From: Tolypeutes matacus
Taxonomy: Eukaryota > Chordata > Mammalia > Cingulata > Chlamyphoridae
Direction: 5' to 3'
Assembly (NCBI GenBank): GCA_026826555.1
Contig: JAKSZT010053764.1
Coordinates: forward strand, 19,727,280-19,791,279
DNA: 64,000 nucleotides
Shown: positions 19,896 through 31,924 of the stretch, one piece after another
How positions within the stretch are numbered: the first letter of the stretch is position 1
Layout: each line of letters opens with the position of its first letter
Notes under the pieces: generated by a model
The model's database searches: none
What the model was told of the DNA's origin: nothing
Seen by the model: only the letters and a program-made list of their open reading frames with translations
Made by a program: the position numbers and the translations under genes

Positions 19896-21993
19896 GTTTA
19901 AGAGTACAGGACCAATTTGGAAGACTAACTGCCTCAGCCAGTTAAGCCACGCCAGCTCAGACTAATTCAAGTTCCTTGAGTCTCTAGACCCTGCCTAGTG
20001 TGTCACCATCTAATGCTCACTCCTCGCCTGCAGAAGAGAAAACAGGCAGAAATGAGAAAGAGGAGAAGAAAAAGATCCTGGCCAGACTCTGAGAGAAAAC
20101 TAGGTCACACTCAAATGGGGTTTCTCTTCACCTCTCTCTTGTCACAGGTTCTGGACAGTGCATGCATGGCTTTTGTTTGGGTGCTTCTCAAAAATAGAAG
20201 CCCTGTAGCTTTGTTACATCACTCTGTACTCCTGGCACATTGCTGGCTCAATAAATCATTTGTAGAGTTGTATGGCTGGAAGGGAGTTGACAGAGGAACT
20301 CACTCATGTTTTCCAGTGAGAAGACAAAATGAGGAAGGGAACAGCAGAGTGAAAACAGATAATTAGCCTTCCTTATATCTGGGTATAAGACTGGATATAA
20401 CGCTGTCACAGCAAAACAAAGCTCAGTCAACAGTGCTTCCTCCTAACCATGTTTTACGGCTCTGGTCCTAAGCGACACAAGAGTAGCTGGAGGTGTCAGC
20501 TTTCACTCAACTCCCTTGCCAAATCTTGCTATCTTGCATCATTTACTGGAACCTCGGTCAGGTGAGAGAACCATTTTTCCTTCCTTGAAACTTGTATGTG
20601 GCTTTTGTCTCCTGCTTAGGCCAGTTCCCAACTAAAGTCGGATTTCCATTTTGGAAGTGGACATGGCCATGTGATTGCATACATTCTTGCTAGCAGAACT
20701 GGAAAAGTCTGTCTTTAGAAATATACAGCTAATGTGAGACTCAAGACCATGGTTTATCAGCAGAGAAGAGGAAGGACAAAAAATTATCCTATATTAAGGC
20801 TCAGTGATTCCAAGCTCAGATGACTGTCACCAAAACCAGTCAAGTTAATGCCATTATTTGCAACAGCTGGGTTTCCACAAATACCACCATGCCTCTCACT
20901 CATCAGTGGCATTATGTCTCCAAAGCCATGCAGACTGTCTGCTACCTGGCACCGATCCCACATGTGAATATTTCCATTCAAGATTTCCCCATCTGGCAGC
21001 TGCCCAGAGAGTCATGCCCCGGTGGGCTGGTGGTATTCTTGTAAGAAGATCAGGCCACTGAGGACATGGCATCTGCTGGGGGGCTAGGCAGGAAATAGCC
21101 AGCAAAGTAAAAGCACACCAGACATGGCTGCAAAGAAATAAATTAAATACAGTGCATGCTGTTGGTGTGGCCAGGTGACAGAACCCCATCTGGATATAAT
21201 CCACTCCTTGGAAGCAGAGTCAGAGATCCAATAAGTAACAGGTACACAGATGCAAAGTTTGGATTCTCTGGAGTGCTCCACATTTGGGCTATTCACGCAG
21301 CTAATGATAACATTCTTTCAGTGAGACCACAGACTTTGTGAGGCCTTCCTGGGCTCAAAAGATCCAACCAGTCCAATCAGAATGATAATGAGAAAAGGCA
21401 GAGCTGCTGTATCTTTGTCCTGGTGTGCCAAGTGGATAGCTTAATTAAAATGTTTGGGGACAGGGAGGAGGGTACTAGGTAGAAGCAGGTTTTAATTTTA
21501 TTTCTTGGTTTAAAATTATCTATCATTCCATCTCAAAACAAATAGAATCCTGATTTGTTTCACAATTTTCATAGTTGATCTCACATACTCTGGAAAGTTC
21601 TGATATATATTAAACAGTTATTCTCTCCTCCCAACCCAGGCTGGGGAGGAGTGGGGAGTCAGGTTTATTCCAGGCCCCTTTGATGCCAAGGGATGATGCC
21701 TAGGACAATGCTTTCATAAAGTAAGTGCTCAATAAATATTTACTGCATTGGATTAAAGCAAAAGAAACCACATATCCATGGAGGAGGGAGGGCAGGGACT
21801 CTGTGGGAACAGAACGAAGTCATTCCCATCACCCCCAAAAGTGCTGCAGCCCCACATGATAGGAATTAGAAGTCAGCTGAAGTTGACTGCCTATCAGCAC
21901 AGCCTGTCATGAGAGTGATTCCAGGGCCTTTGCCCACAGTTCCCGTGCCCCTTTGAGAGAGGGTTTTGTAAGGAGGTAGTGGTGACATGGCCC
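19896..21993. other. intergenic; includes donor of a templated insertion
   Basis: No gene is seen in 2.1 kb. Positions 20861-20913 are the likely source of the insert at 22,029-22,088. An L2-like tail lies at 21,690-21,760 ('agtaagtgctcaataaatatttactg'). Frames at 20784-21341 overlap on both strands and look like chance. Confidence 0.5.
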
Positions 21994-22150
21994 GTTTTGC
22001 TACTTACTAGCTAGACAACTCTGGGCAACAGCTGGGTTTCCACAAACACCACCATGCCTCTCACTCAATCAGTGGCATTGTTAGGCAAGCTACCTAACCT
22101 CTCTAAGCCTCAGCTACATCATCCCTAAGGTGGAAAGAACAATGGGACCA
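21994..22150 (+). repeat. MIR relic carrying a 60-bp insert
   Basis: MIR blocks 'ttgctacttactagctagacaactctgggcaa' and 'gctacctaacctctctaagcctcagctacatcatccc' should be adjacent. They are separated by 60 bases copied from 1.2 kb upstream, flanked by GGCAA on both sides. Confidence 0.75.
22029..22088 (+). other. locally templated insertion
   Basis: The insert matches the segment beginning CAACAGCTGGG at 20861-20913 with one substitution and one added A, in the same orientation. GGCAA occurs at 22024-22028 and at 22084-22088. It has no A tail and no mobile-element ends, so retrotransposition is unlikely. Template switching or patched break repair is inferred. Confidence 0.8.
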
Positions 22151-22383
22151 AGCCACCAGTGCGCTGGGCCAGCTACCACTGGCTTGTGAGAACTCACTGT
22201 GCGCTTCTCTTCCCCACTCCAGGTTCAGTGACTTCACTTTGATGACTTGAAATTAGCCAGGTGGAAATATTTCCACCATGGAAACTGGCAAATGCTACAA
22301 AGCAGAACACTTTCTTTTTGGAGCGTCAGCTGTTAAATATTTTCTGAGGATTAAATAAGCTAATTCATGTTAAAAGGCTTCAT

Positions 22384-22480
22384 GGGGGACGGATGTGGCT
22401 CAAATGGTTGGGTGTCGGTCTCCCATATGGAGGGACCCGGGTTCGATCCCCAGGACCTCCCGTTAAAAAAAAAAAAAAAA
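22384..22480 (+). mobile_element. DAS-type tRNA-derived SINE with 12-bp TSD
   Basis: The head is intact. Box A (TGGCTCAAATGG) is at 22396-22407, box B (GGTTCGATCCC) at 22440-22450, then an A tail that ends at the target duplication. AAAAGGCTTCAT at 22372-22383 and 22481-22492 is a perfect duplication. Intact polymerase III boxes and a long pure A tail suggest a fairly young copy. Confidence 0.92.
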
Positions 22481-22688
22481 AAAAGGCTTCATAGTCTGTC
22501 ACACAGAGTAGATGCTTGATAATTGGGAGTTCTTAACATATGTCATCGATTCCAGGGCTGCTTTTTATATGTGTATGTCTATGAAATGAGGATGTGACTT
22601 ATAATCAATAGCATCTTATAATTGGCAGCATTTTTTTGCTTACAAGATAAGGCTTCATGCTACAATCAATGGTGTGTTAAGTCAGTGA

Positions 22689-22727
22689 AACATTATTATT
22701 ATTATTATTATATCATCATCATCATCG
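22689..22727. repeat. (ATT)n-(CAT)n trinucleotide microsatellite
   Basis: About six ATT units (22,693-22,711) are followed by four to five ATC/CAT units (22,714-22,727). It is imperfect at the junction. Confidence 0.9.
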
Positions 22728-22739
22728 TCAGTGGCCCTT

Positions 22740-23160
22740 TATGACAGTCCATGGAAGTTCAAATTTTTAAGAAAAACACACCAAAGTCCCTGCAAGTGGC
22801 AGCTGTCTTTCCCTCTCTCCCACTGTTCTTTCTCCCGAAATTCTCCAACCAAGCCCCCTCTCAGGGAAAAAACCCTTGGGACCCTTAGCATGCATGAGTT
22901 TCTCCAGTGAGTGCAACTCTGTTCTGAGCAGCTTTGCATTGGCATCCTGCTGTTTCCCCGGGCATTGGGAGCTGGGGTCCCCATTGAAGGTATTCTCTGT
23001 AGCTGGCAGAAGGGAAGTGGTAGGGAGGCTTTCCCAAGATTCTGAAATTGCCCACACAGATCACTGCTTACAAAGCTGCTAGCTTTATTTCTTATTCCTG
23101 CCTGAGGATCCCACTGCCTGGTGCGCCAAACAGGGCTGTGATGCAGTACGTGTCTGTTGA
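22740..23160. other. intergenic, nothing recognised
   Basis: About 420 bp with overlapping chance frames on both strands (22,739-23,082). No repeat or domain is recognised. Confidence 0.4.
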
Positions 23161-23164
23161 AGGA

Positions 23165-23840
23165 GCCAGTGGATGACTAGATGAAAAACAATAATAAAGA
23201 TGTACCAAATATGAAAATTTTAGTACATGAAATTATCAAGTATTATTTAGGATGTAGGAAATGGTACTCATATATCTTGCTACTGAAATATAAACTACTT
23301 TAGCTGCTTTAAAGAACAATGTGCTGGTATGTATTAAAGTTTAATACATGCCTACCCTGTCAGTCTCTCCTCTGCTGTCTGCTTCAGAGAAACATTCATA
23401 TGTGGCACAAGGATGTTTGTGGCCATGTCATCTCTACTGGAAAAAAAAAACACCGCAAAACTGTGGACAGTCCAAATATCTATTAATAAGGGATGGATTC
23501 AATAAACATTGCTACCTCCATAGCTATTCTACATGCAGCAATTAGGACCAATGAGGTTGATTTGTATATATCCACAAGGAGAGAAATAGTAAATAGGAAA
23601 AGAAAACAATTTTACCAAACACTATACATTATATGATAATATTTAAATTTTTAAAATGTGAAACAAATTTTTTCTGTATTTTCAGATATGGGACTAAACG
23701 TATAAGAAAAGGGAATAGTAGTTACCTCTGGAAAGGAGGATAGGACTGGGGGGAGGGTGTGGTCAAGATTAACTTTATTTTTGTTTTGTGTTTTAAGTTT
23801 TACAGCCAAAATGTATTCGTGTATTATTTGTGCAATTGAA
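23165..23840 (+). repeat. old L1 (L1M-type) 3' end
   Basis: The old L1 3' region order is visible: 'agaacaatgtgctggtatgta', 'ggccatgtcatctctactgg', 'gtggacagtccaaatatctattaataaggg', 'cagcaattaggaccaatgagg' and 'agttacctctggaaaggaggat'. It then passes to a T-rich end. It is diverged and inactive. Confidence 0.75.
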
Positions 23841-24640
23841 TGAAAAATTTAGAAGTCCAGCTAAAGGACGCTCAGGCAGAGGCATAAATTCTCACAGCAG
23901 CTGTGCGAGCACGCTGTCTTCTGGGGAGGGGGCTGATGAGTCAGAACTGTGAGCAGTCAAGCACAGCAGCACAGAGTTGTGTAGAGAGACTGCTGGGGGC
24001 TGAAAGATTATGAGCCAACTTGGGGAAGTGAGGAGCCATTCCAGTGACATTCACCTCCCGGGGGCCAGTGGGAAGGCACATGCTAATGGGACAGCAGTGA
24101 CCACCATGACCCTGCCCTCCGCCATCTCTGCTGATGGCTCATGAAGGCACGGGGAGACGCCTGGGAAGGGAGGGGGAGACTGGAGTCATCTGACAGGCAT
24201 ACCAGCTAATTGTACTAAGAGCTTTCGTTAGCTGAGAGTTCTTGAGACTCCATGTTTTCTCACCTCCTCTTTCATCTGCTCCAGGCCTGGCAGGAGGCAC
24301 CCATCCTCCTCAGCTCAGAGTCATGGAGCCAGGTGGTAGTTCCAAAGTCATCTTGCTTACCTCCTGCAGGGAAGTTTAGAAATAAAGCAGGGCCTAGGAA
24401 AAAATAATCACACGTAGAACACTCATTTTTGTTCCTGGGAAATTAAATTGTTTCTTTTTCTTTGCTAGTCCAAGTTCTTATTTATTTCCTAAAATTTTTT
24501 CAGAGTGGGATTCCATCCATCCCTCCATCTCATCCATTCATTGCCCTCTTTAGCACCAGCTATTTGCCAGTACTATAGGGCACCTGATTCCAATGGTGGG
24601 GATTTTCAAAGGCTTTGAGGAAGTTACATGAACAATGAGT
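23841..24640. other. intergenic, nothing recognised
   Basis: GC-moderate single-copy-looking sequence of 800 bp. No repeat or coding signal is supported. Confidence 0.4.
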
Positions 24641-24644
24641 AGAG

Positions 24645-24838
24645 CAAAGACTCTTAGCCTTTTTTGTTCCACAGACCCCTTTGCTAGTCAGGTGAAAACC
24701 ACAGACCCCTTACTAAGTCCACACTGTACTGTGTATTATTTAATAAATATATCACACCCGCACCAACACATCCCCACAGGAATAATGATTTTTTGAATTT
24801 TCAATTCAGCTCACAGGGTTAAGAACCCCTGGAGTAGA
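24645..24838 (+). repeat. hAT-like DNA transposon relic
   Basis: The left end 'actcttagcc' and right end 'gggttaagaacccctgg' form the diverged inverted termini of a 'CAGGGGTTCTTAACC' type element. The body has the repeated 'ccacagacccctttg' words common to these relics. The family is not named with certainty. No transposase is present. Confidence 0.55.
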
Positions 24839-25904
24839 GTAAGTGAGGATTATCCAGGCAAAGACTTGGGGGTGGACGTGCAGCGTGGGAGTGGGGTGGG
24901 CGTGGAGTGGTAGCAGGCAAGCATGCTCCAGGCAAAAGGAAGAACATGGGCTTCAGTGCATTTTAGCAACTCAAACTCCCTGTAATCATAGAGGGGAAAA
25001 AGTATAGGATTCAAGTCTAAACCTAATGAGGAGGAAGTGAATTAGAATCTCTGTAGGAGGCTGGATGGGCTTTCACAAAGCATGGGCATCATTCTGAAGC
25101 TTTTTTATGTTTGCTAATGAAATACCAATAAATGCTATGGAGACAGAAACACAGTCATGATTCAGGGACTGGAAACCAAATTTCTGGCAAAGGGAAGCTT
25201 GATTAAGAGGGCACCAGTGGTTTTCACTCCCAAACCATGGGCAGCTGTGCTCAGGAGTGACTCAACCAAGCTGAACATCAGGAACCAAATTTCCCCCAAA
25301 TCAAGCTGTCTGAACCCTCTACCTCCCTGGTCAGCCTTTGCGACTTTAATTAAAAGTCAGTTCCGATGGCTCTCTCATGCTCAATAAAAGCAATGGTAGA
25401 CTCTAATTTTCTTTCAAATGCCTTGCCACTGTTACTGCAGAGAGGGCCAGAATAAAAGCCCAAAGATAAATCAAGATGCCTGTCAGGATATCAGGTAGGC
25501 TGGGGACTTCTGGGGAAAAGGAGCCTGCTGTGGGCTTCAATAGCTCCAGCACTGGCGGAGATATGAGAAGCAATTGCCAATTGCTGAAGAGCCAGCCCGC
25601 GTGGGTACTCTCCAGGGAGCCGGGCTGCCACTCTCCCACTCCCGTCCTGATTCCTGCAAGTGGTTTGGTCAATTAAACACTTGCTGGTGACACTCAAAAA
25701 GAGGACTAGTCAGTCATTAAACAATTAACCAACCACATAATAAAAGCTCAGGAGCAGCTACTGTGTTTTGTTAGTATTAGAACCCAAGTGTGGAATGGAA
25801 TTCCTGCCAGGTTGTGGGGGTGGGGAGGAACGGGGACAACCACAAACCCAGCTCTAAAGATTTCAAGACTTGAAGGAAGATCAGAGAAGTCTCCTGGCGG
25901 AGTT
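24839..25904. other. intergenic, candidate conserved non-coding stretch
   Basis: Repeat-free. Positions 25,150-25,690 have an even base mix, TAATTAAAA and CAATTGCCAATTG words and no microsatellite noise, as conserved regulatory DNA often does. Conservation cannot be measured here. Overlapping frames on both strands are short and domain-free. Confidence 0.3.
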
Positions 25905-26100
25905 TGCCTCCTGGCTCTACCACTCACCAGCTGTGTGACTGTGATCAAGTTACTTAGTGTCCCTGGACTCTCTTCTTCTGTAAAATGGACTTAGTCCTAT
26001 CACCTACTTCATTGGGTGGTTAGGATTAAATGAGAAAAGATTAAAAGAGATAACTACAAAGCATTTAGCTCAAAGAAAATGAGCCATTATTACAAGATCA
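25905..26100 (+). repeat. MIR SINE
   Basis: A good MIR body: 'tggctctaccactcaccagctgtgtgac', 'caagttacttagtgtccctgg', 'tctgtaaaatgga', then 'gtggttaggattaaatgag' and 'aagcatttagctca'. It is one of the best-preserved MIR copies here. Confidence 0.8.
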
Positions 26101-27635
26101 AAGAGCCGATCAATATGAATGAGAAAGGAGAACCTGGGAGTCTGCAGTCCAGATGGGCATTTGTAGAACAAGGAGAGTGCAAATTCGAGCTACACAGCCC
26201 TCTTGAAGGCCATGCCTCACAAAAAATGCAAGTTTGGGTTCATTTAATTTTATATTGACTTAATTCTACAGGGTTAGAACTTGAATTTTTTAAGCATTCA
26301 AGTCATGGAAAACACCCTTTATAGAAACAAAGTTTTTAAAAAAAATCAGAATCTAACCAACAGGGGCATTCTACTTGGGATGTAAATTAAGCCTTTTAAG
26401 AGGCTTTTAAGAGGTAGCTTTTTCAGGATAATTGCACTGCAAGGGCTCTAAGCCAAGTACTCTTTAACCCAAATGTTACCTGGCTGTAGATACAAACAGG
26501 GTCACATCTAAATTGATGCCAAAATTACAGTGCCTCTGAATACTATAGATGCTCAAGCAACTTTTAGTGCCCCTTGCCTGATTATCACTGGAACGCTCCA
26601 AGGGATGTCTCCGTGTGCCCACCGGGATTGGGAACTACCGTGGCACCAAATCCCTCTCCCTGTTTTTCTCTCCAGGCCCAACTCCACCAGTCCAGGTCAT
26701 TTGCCCATAAAGGAGACTCACCTGCTGCCCATCATGGGCATGTCAGTGGCCACACCAAGGGCACTGTCTCCTGTGATCTCAAAGCCATCTATTCTTGGGG
26801 AGTCAAGGTAGTGGTGGGCACTCTGCAGAGGTGGCACGAGTGGGGTCCCCCTCTGCGGTCTGGACCCAGCAGCCCCTGTGGTCAGAGTCCTGGTGTCATC
26901 AGTTCTGCCACCTTCAGGTCCTGGCTAGCAAAACCACAGCAGCCCTTAGCTGACCTGCCAGGGGCCAGAAACCAGGCCATCCCCTCGAAGGTCCTCATCT
27001 CCTTTCTCCTCAGCTGCCCAGCCCTAACCACAGCCCCCCTCCTCCCCAGGTTCTGAAACGACCCCACAGCACATGGTGGAACAGATGTGAGGCGGAGGAA
27101 AGCTGCTTTGCCAGCAGGGATTGAACATCAGTTCACCTTGCCAAAGACAACGTTATACTGCAGCCAGGACTGCCAAAGTTACCTGCGTGGACTTGGGAGT
27201 CTATAAACCTCAAATCAGGTTTCTGATAACCTAAAAGAAAAGAAACCTGAGTGCCTCTCAAATAACACTCTGACCTTGTTACAAGTGTGGATTGGTGGGG
27301 AAGTGGCAGCTCGTCATAGCTGTCCCTCCCTAAAGGACCTGGTTAGGGCAACCGAGGCATAAAAGGCACGAAAGACACAACTATATCCAATGGGAAATGA
27401 AGGAGATGGATTACTACAGGTAAATATTATAAATATTCATTAAAAGCTGATGCAAGATAGCAAGTTGTCATAGTAACAATTTCTCCAAAGGACTGATTGG
27501 TTAGGATTGTGATGTACCGGTTAAAATTTTCTGGTTGCCTAGAGATTACTGTTAACCTTTTTCATTTCTCCCTGAAATGAACCTCTTCCACTTCAGTAAC
27601 TTCATCAGAGAGAATACATTTGAATGAAGTCATTT
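26101..27635. other. intergenic, nothing recognised
   Basis: 1.5 kb without a supported gene. An 11-base direct repeat (CTTTTAAGAGG) lies at about 26,394-26,415. The 160-codon frame 26,574-27,056 is proline/serine-rich, lacks any domain I recognise, and is overlapped by other open frames, so it is not called. Confidence 0.45.
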
Positions 27636-27639
27636 GCTC

Positions 27640-28165
27640 ATGCACCAGATATTACTGAATTTTTACTGTGTGCTGGGTGCTGTTTTAGGGAGATATGGCA
27701 TTGACCAAAGAAACCAGGCCCTGCCTTCATGGATTTTCCTTTTATAGTTGGGGGACATGCAAACAACAGAGAAATATATAACATAATATTAGATAGTGAT
27801 ACGTGTTGTGAAGATAAATAAGGCAAAGTAAGAGACTATTGGGTGATGGGGTCCTTTAGGTAGGTAGAGTGATCAGGACAGCTTCTCCACAGAGGTGACA
27901 TCTGAGCAGCCATACAACTGAAATGAGGGAGCAAACCATGTAGTTATTCAGAGAGAAGGCTGATCCAGGCAATGGGAACAGCTAGTGCAAAGGCCCTGAG
28001 GTGCTTGATGTGCTTGAAGAACAGCAAACAGGCCAGTATGACTGGAGCTCAGAAAGCAGGGGAAGGCAGGGCTGGGAGTAGATGGAAGCAGCACATGAAA
28101 GCCAGTCAAAAGCAGGATCATGTAGGGTCCATAGGTCATGGTGAAGCTTTGGGTTTTACTCAACA
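27640..28165 (+). repeat. ancient mammalian interspersed repeat
   Basis: The order is 'ttactgtgtgctgggtgctgtttta', 'ccctgccttcatgga', 'gtgacatctgagcagcc', 'gggaacagctagtgcaaaggccctgagg', 'gaacagcaaacaggccagtatgac', 'catgtagggtcc' and 'gggttttactca'. This recurrent mammalian repeat is also present in shorter form at 58,130-58,435. I do not assign the family name. Confidence 0.65.
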
Positions 28166-29253
28166 TTTTTGATGACCACAGGTACTTTCTGACACTAGAA
28201 TCTAAAACTATTATTGTCATTCCTGTAGTGGATGCTGTGCTGGACCACCCAGACACTTAGATTCCCCTTCAGGATGGGCATGGTCCTTTCCCCAGCTGTG
28301 GGAAGTGTTGGTTGCCGAGGCGCAGGCTGAGTGCCTCTCCAGGAATTGCCTACAGAAGCCTCCTCACCCAAGTTTGCAAACTCTCCCTGTGGGAAGCCCA
28401 TAGCCAATGACTGCTCGCTGTGGGTGTACAAGGGTTCTGCCTGTGCCTCAGATGGGATAACTCTGGAGGGTAGACCAGCGTCAGAGCTCCCTGCAGGATT
28501 GGCTGAGTCTGCTGCAATTGTGTCACAAATCCATGTCTCCTTCTACCCACCCAGTCCTGCGTGCCTCATCCGACACACGTGTAGATCTCGAGAACATTCC
28601 CCAAGAAACCTGCATGCAAATCTCAGCGTCTCTGCCCTCCCTTCCCCTCCCGCCCCACCCCCTCGGGGAACTCAGCTGAAGATGATTCTGAACAAGGAAC
28701 TGTATTCAACAGATCTCTAACTATAGATAGAGAAGTAGGAGACGGCAACATATCCTGGCCAGTTGACATCACCGGTGAGTGTATTTTTTCTCTAAAAGTA
28801 AAATCCTGATAAGAAAGGGGAAGGAGTTGAGAGTATTCCATATAAGTTGGAGGTTGGTTTTATTCAATTTTGGTTATCTGAAGTTCTCATGAGCTAATAA
28901 ATTAATTCATTCAAGGGTCCAGAAAGCATATTAACAATATTTGACTGTATGTAAATAGATAGCCAAAGGTAACTCTTAAAAGTTTCTCTCAATTTGGCTA
29001 CCCACTTTTCCTACTTTGGAAACATCAAAAATGCTCAAAATAGAGAAAATGCTGGTAAACATTTTTTTTTCAATTTTCCGTCCCCCTAAGTATATGCAGT
29101 CAGCCTGACTGAATTGTGCCAGAGATGTTATACAGATGTTTGATATTATTACATCAGTACAAAATTGCTAATTGAAAGTGCATAGTCATTTATCTACTGA
29201 AACAAGTTGATCACCAACATGTCTGGCTCAAAACAATTATCAATATGCCCAGT
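28166..29253. other. intergenic, nothing recognised
   Basis: 1.1 kb with no repeat or gene supported. The frame 28,331-28,720 (129 codons, plus) has opposing open frames and no domain. Confidence 0.4.
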
Positions 29254-29479
29254 CCCGCAGATGTGGCTCAAGTGGTTGAGCTCCCGCCTCCTACACGGGA
29301 GGTCCCAGGTTCAGTTCCCAGTGCCTTCTGAAAAAACAAAAGCAAACAACAGTCAAAACAGATGAAAAAAACCAACTCAGGGAAGCCGATGTGGGTCAGT
29401 AGTTGAGTACCAGCTTCCCACACACGCAGTCCCATGTTCGATCCATGCCCCACCCCTGTACCTGAAAAAAAAAAAAAAA
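29254..29479 (+). mobile_element. two adjacent DAS-type SINEs
   Basis: The first head is at 29,254-29,330 ('gatgtggctcaagtggttgag', 'ggttcagttccca') with an A-rich tail to about 29,376. The second is at 29,379-29,479 ('gccgatgtgggtcagtagttgag', 'gttcgatccatgcccc') ending in about 15 A. CCCAGT at 29,248-29,253 and 29,480-29,485 flanks the pair, so the second may have landed in the tail of the first. Confidence 0.8.
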
Positions 29480-29485
29480 CCCAGT

Positions 29486-31924
29486 TCCTATGCTTTACTA
29501 ACTTTATTCTCTTGCTAGTTACCTACCCAGTATCTAAGCCCCTTTGCTTTACTAACAAATTCTCCATATTGTTGGGGGCAGCACCACTTCCAGCTAAACC
29601 TACATTTTCCAGGCTCCCTTGATGCTTGGGTGCTGCTTGTTCTGTCTGGTTTTTACAGGGGTGGAGGTCAAGGGCGGGCATTAGAGAGAAGTAACCAGAA
29701 GTCGTTTGGGATTTCTGGGAGATCCCTTTAAGGGGACGTGACTCAGCTGGTGGGTGCTTTCCTGCCTTTCCTCCTTGTGCTTCCTGGAACAGTGGCTCTC
29801 AAACTGAGTATCAGAATCACCTGCAGGTAACCCTATGGCCCTAACCCTTGGCACCCCATGTACTTCCAGTGGAAACAGTTGGGATTAAAAGTGACTTTTA
29901 TCTCCCTTTCATAAGCAAGGTATAACTAGGCTATGAGCTCTTTCCTGGTATCACCCTGCCTATCTGATTAAGGAAGGAAAACTATGTAGTATTTAAAGTT
30001 CCTGTGATGAAAGTTTCTTTTGGACAATTATAATATTTCTGAAGGTTCTCTGTTAAAGCTCCCTCTCTGAGAATTCTGCATGCTTGCTATTTGAAAAATG
30101 TTTCTAGATGTTTCTAGATCAAAGATTAAGTATGACCATCAGTCTCAAATAAAATTACAGATACTTGTGATTGGATGTTGCCATGGGTCCTTAATTTCTG
30201 CTCTGGTTGAAATAATTAAAGGGGCTGAAATATTTATCACTCGCCCACACATTCTCAGAATAGTTGCCCAGTGGAGCTTAGGGAGGTTCATCTGCAGGAA
30301 GAGGGCAAACCCTGCCTTGCCTGTCTCCAGTACTAGGTCAGGTACAATAGCTCCAGGACAAATGACTGTTTGGACAGTTGACAAATGCCCCCTGTAGGCT
30401 AGGGGCTAAAAGTAAGGTCAGGCATTGGAAATTCATCTTTGCCTCAGACTACGTATAGGGGAAGCCCACATCTATAGACAAGGCCATACCCCAGCACCAT
30501 TTAAGGGCAGTGTATCTAGGAGGAAATAAAACATCTCAAAGTCCAGTCTTATGAACCTAAATCTGAAAATGGTCTGCCAATATTGCTATTTTTTAAAAAA
30601 AAGCACTTCCTAGTTTATAGTCTCTTTCCCCACTTTCAAACTAACCTGCAGAAAATAAATCATTGGTTCTATAACTTCCTAAGATGTTATAAGCCGGCTA
30701 TGCTTCTCAACTGAGTCTCCCCAAAAGCACAAATTTTACCCTGCGGTTTCCAGTGTGACTCCTCAGGTCTGACCTCCCCCTGCCAGGAGGCCTGTTGAAA
30801 AGAAGTAAGCCTAAGGAGAAAGTGAAGGGACTGCGAATACAGATGGTGACCCGAGTAAGGGGGCAAGAAACATAGCAAGCTATGTGGTTGCCATTTGCTT
30901 TGATTCAATCAGAAATCCCTCCTAAGCAGAAGGGACAGGTAGAGAATGTCACAATCTGCCATGCTGGGGACCCAATGACCCAAAGATGTCATTAACTACT
31001 GCCCTATCTCTGTGAGTATGATGAACATTCAGCAGCCTCAAGTAGAGATGGAGTAGAGTTGCCCCCTCCACCTTCTCCCCAAACCCCATGCTTGCAGACC
31101 TCCACCCTACAAGCTATTTAGGACCCCTGTCCTTTTCTCAGCCTTATAAGTGTCCTGCAAAGTGTGGGGGAGGAGATGGAGAATGAACACAGAAGATAAA
31201 TTAGAAGAGAGTTGGGAGAAGTCCCAAGGCACAGTCAAGGTCACGATTAGGTGTGGTACAGGATGTTAATAAAACGAGCTCTTTAGTTACATAGTTCTTG
31301 AGCATAGGCAGTGGAGCTGGAAAGTAATTATTCACTCTTGCCAAAATAAAGTGACTGAGAGCAAACGTTTCAGCAAGCCAGGTTGCTTCCCAATACTCAA
31401 TTCCCTTCCAGGGTCCACCCACCCACATCCTTTTTAAATAGAGGGATTCTTTCTTTTTCTCTCCTTTTTTTTTTTTTTTCTTGCTTTATCTACTTCAGAA
31501 TCACTTTCAAGTTCTAGGGTGTCCATCAGGTTAAGTCCCTTTACATCTCTTTTCCTCCTCTCCTCTACTCTTCTTCTAGCAAAGAAGTCCCTAATTCCCC
31601 CAAGGCCCTACCTCATTTGAATACTCCCCCTTCCTTTAACCTCCTCCTCAAAACCCCTTCTTTTTTCACGGTAGATGTTGATGGCCCTATAGACACATAA
31701 CCCAAAACAAAGGGAATCAGTGCCCTTTCCTGGGGCCTCAGGAGGGCTTAAGCCTCCCTAGGCTGGCAAAACAAAATCAGCATCAACAACAAAGGAAAAC
31801 AGTTTCCTTTCCATATTACATTTCTGGATTTCATAGCCTTACACACCGATGGCCACCATAGGATCCCAGGCCTGTTTCTTTCAAGGAGTCCAGCAGAGCC
31901 AGCACGTTCTGAGGAGTATAAATA
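29486..31924. other. intergenic, mostly single copy
   Basis: A short hAT-like terminus lies at 29,792-29,827 ('agtggctctcaaactgag', 'cagaatcacctgcaggt'). A 10-base direct repeat (ATGTTTCTAG) is at 30,098-30,118. A T-run occurs at 31,466-31,480. Positions 30,120-30,400 look repeat-free and evenly composed. No gene is supported; paired frames on both strands at 30,098-30,397 are chance. Confidence 0.4.

Noticed and set aside
22384..22480. A true tRNA gene
   Set aside because: Box A and B are present but a poly(A) tail and target duplications show it is a SINE; the acceptor stem is not formed.
26574..27056. 160-codon plus-strand frame as a gene
   Set aside because: No domain, rich in proline and serine, opposed by other open frames, and no splice or promoter context.
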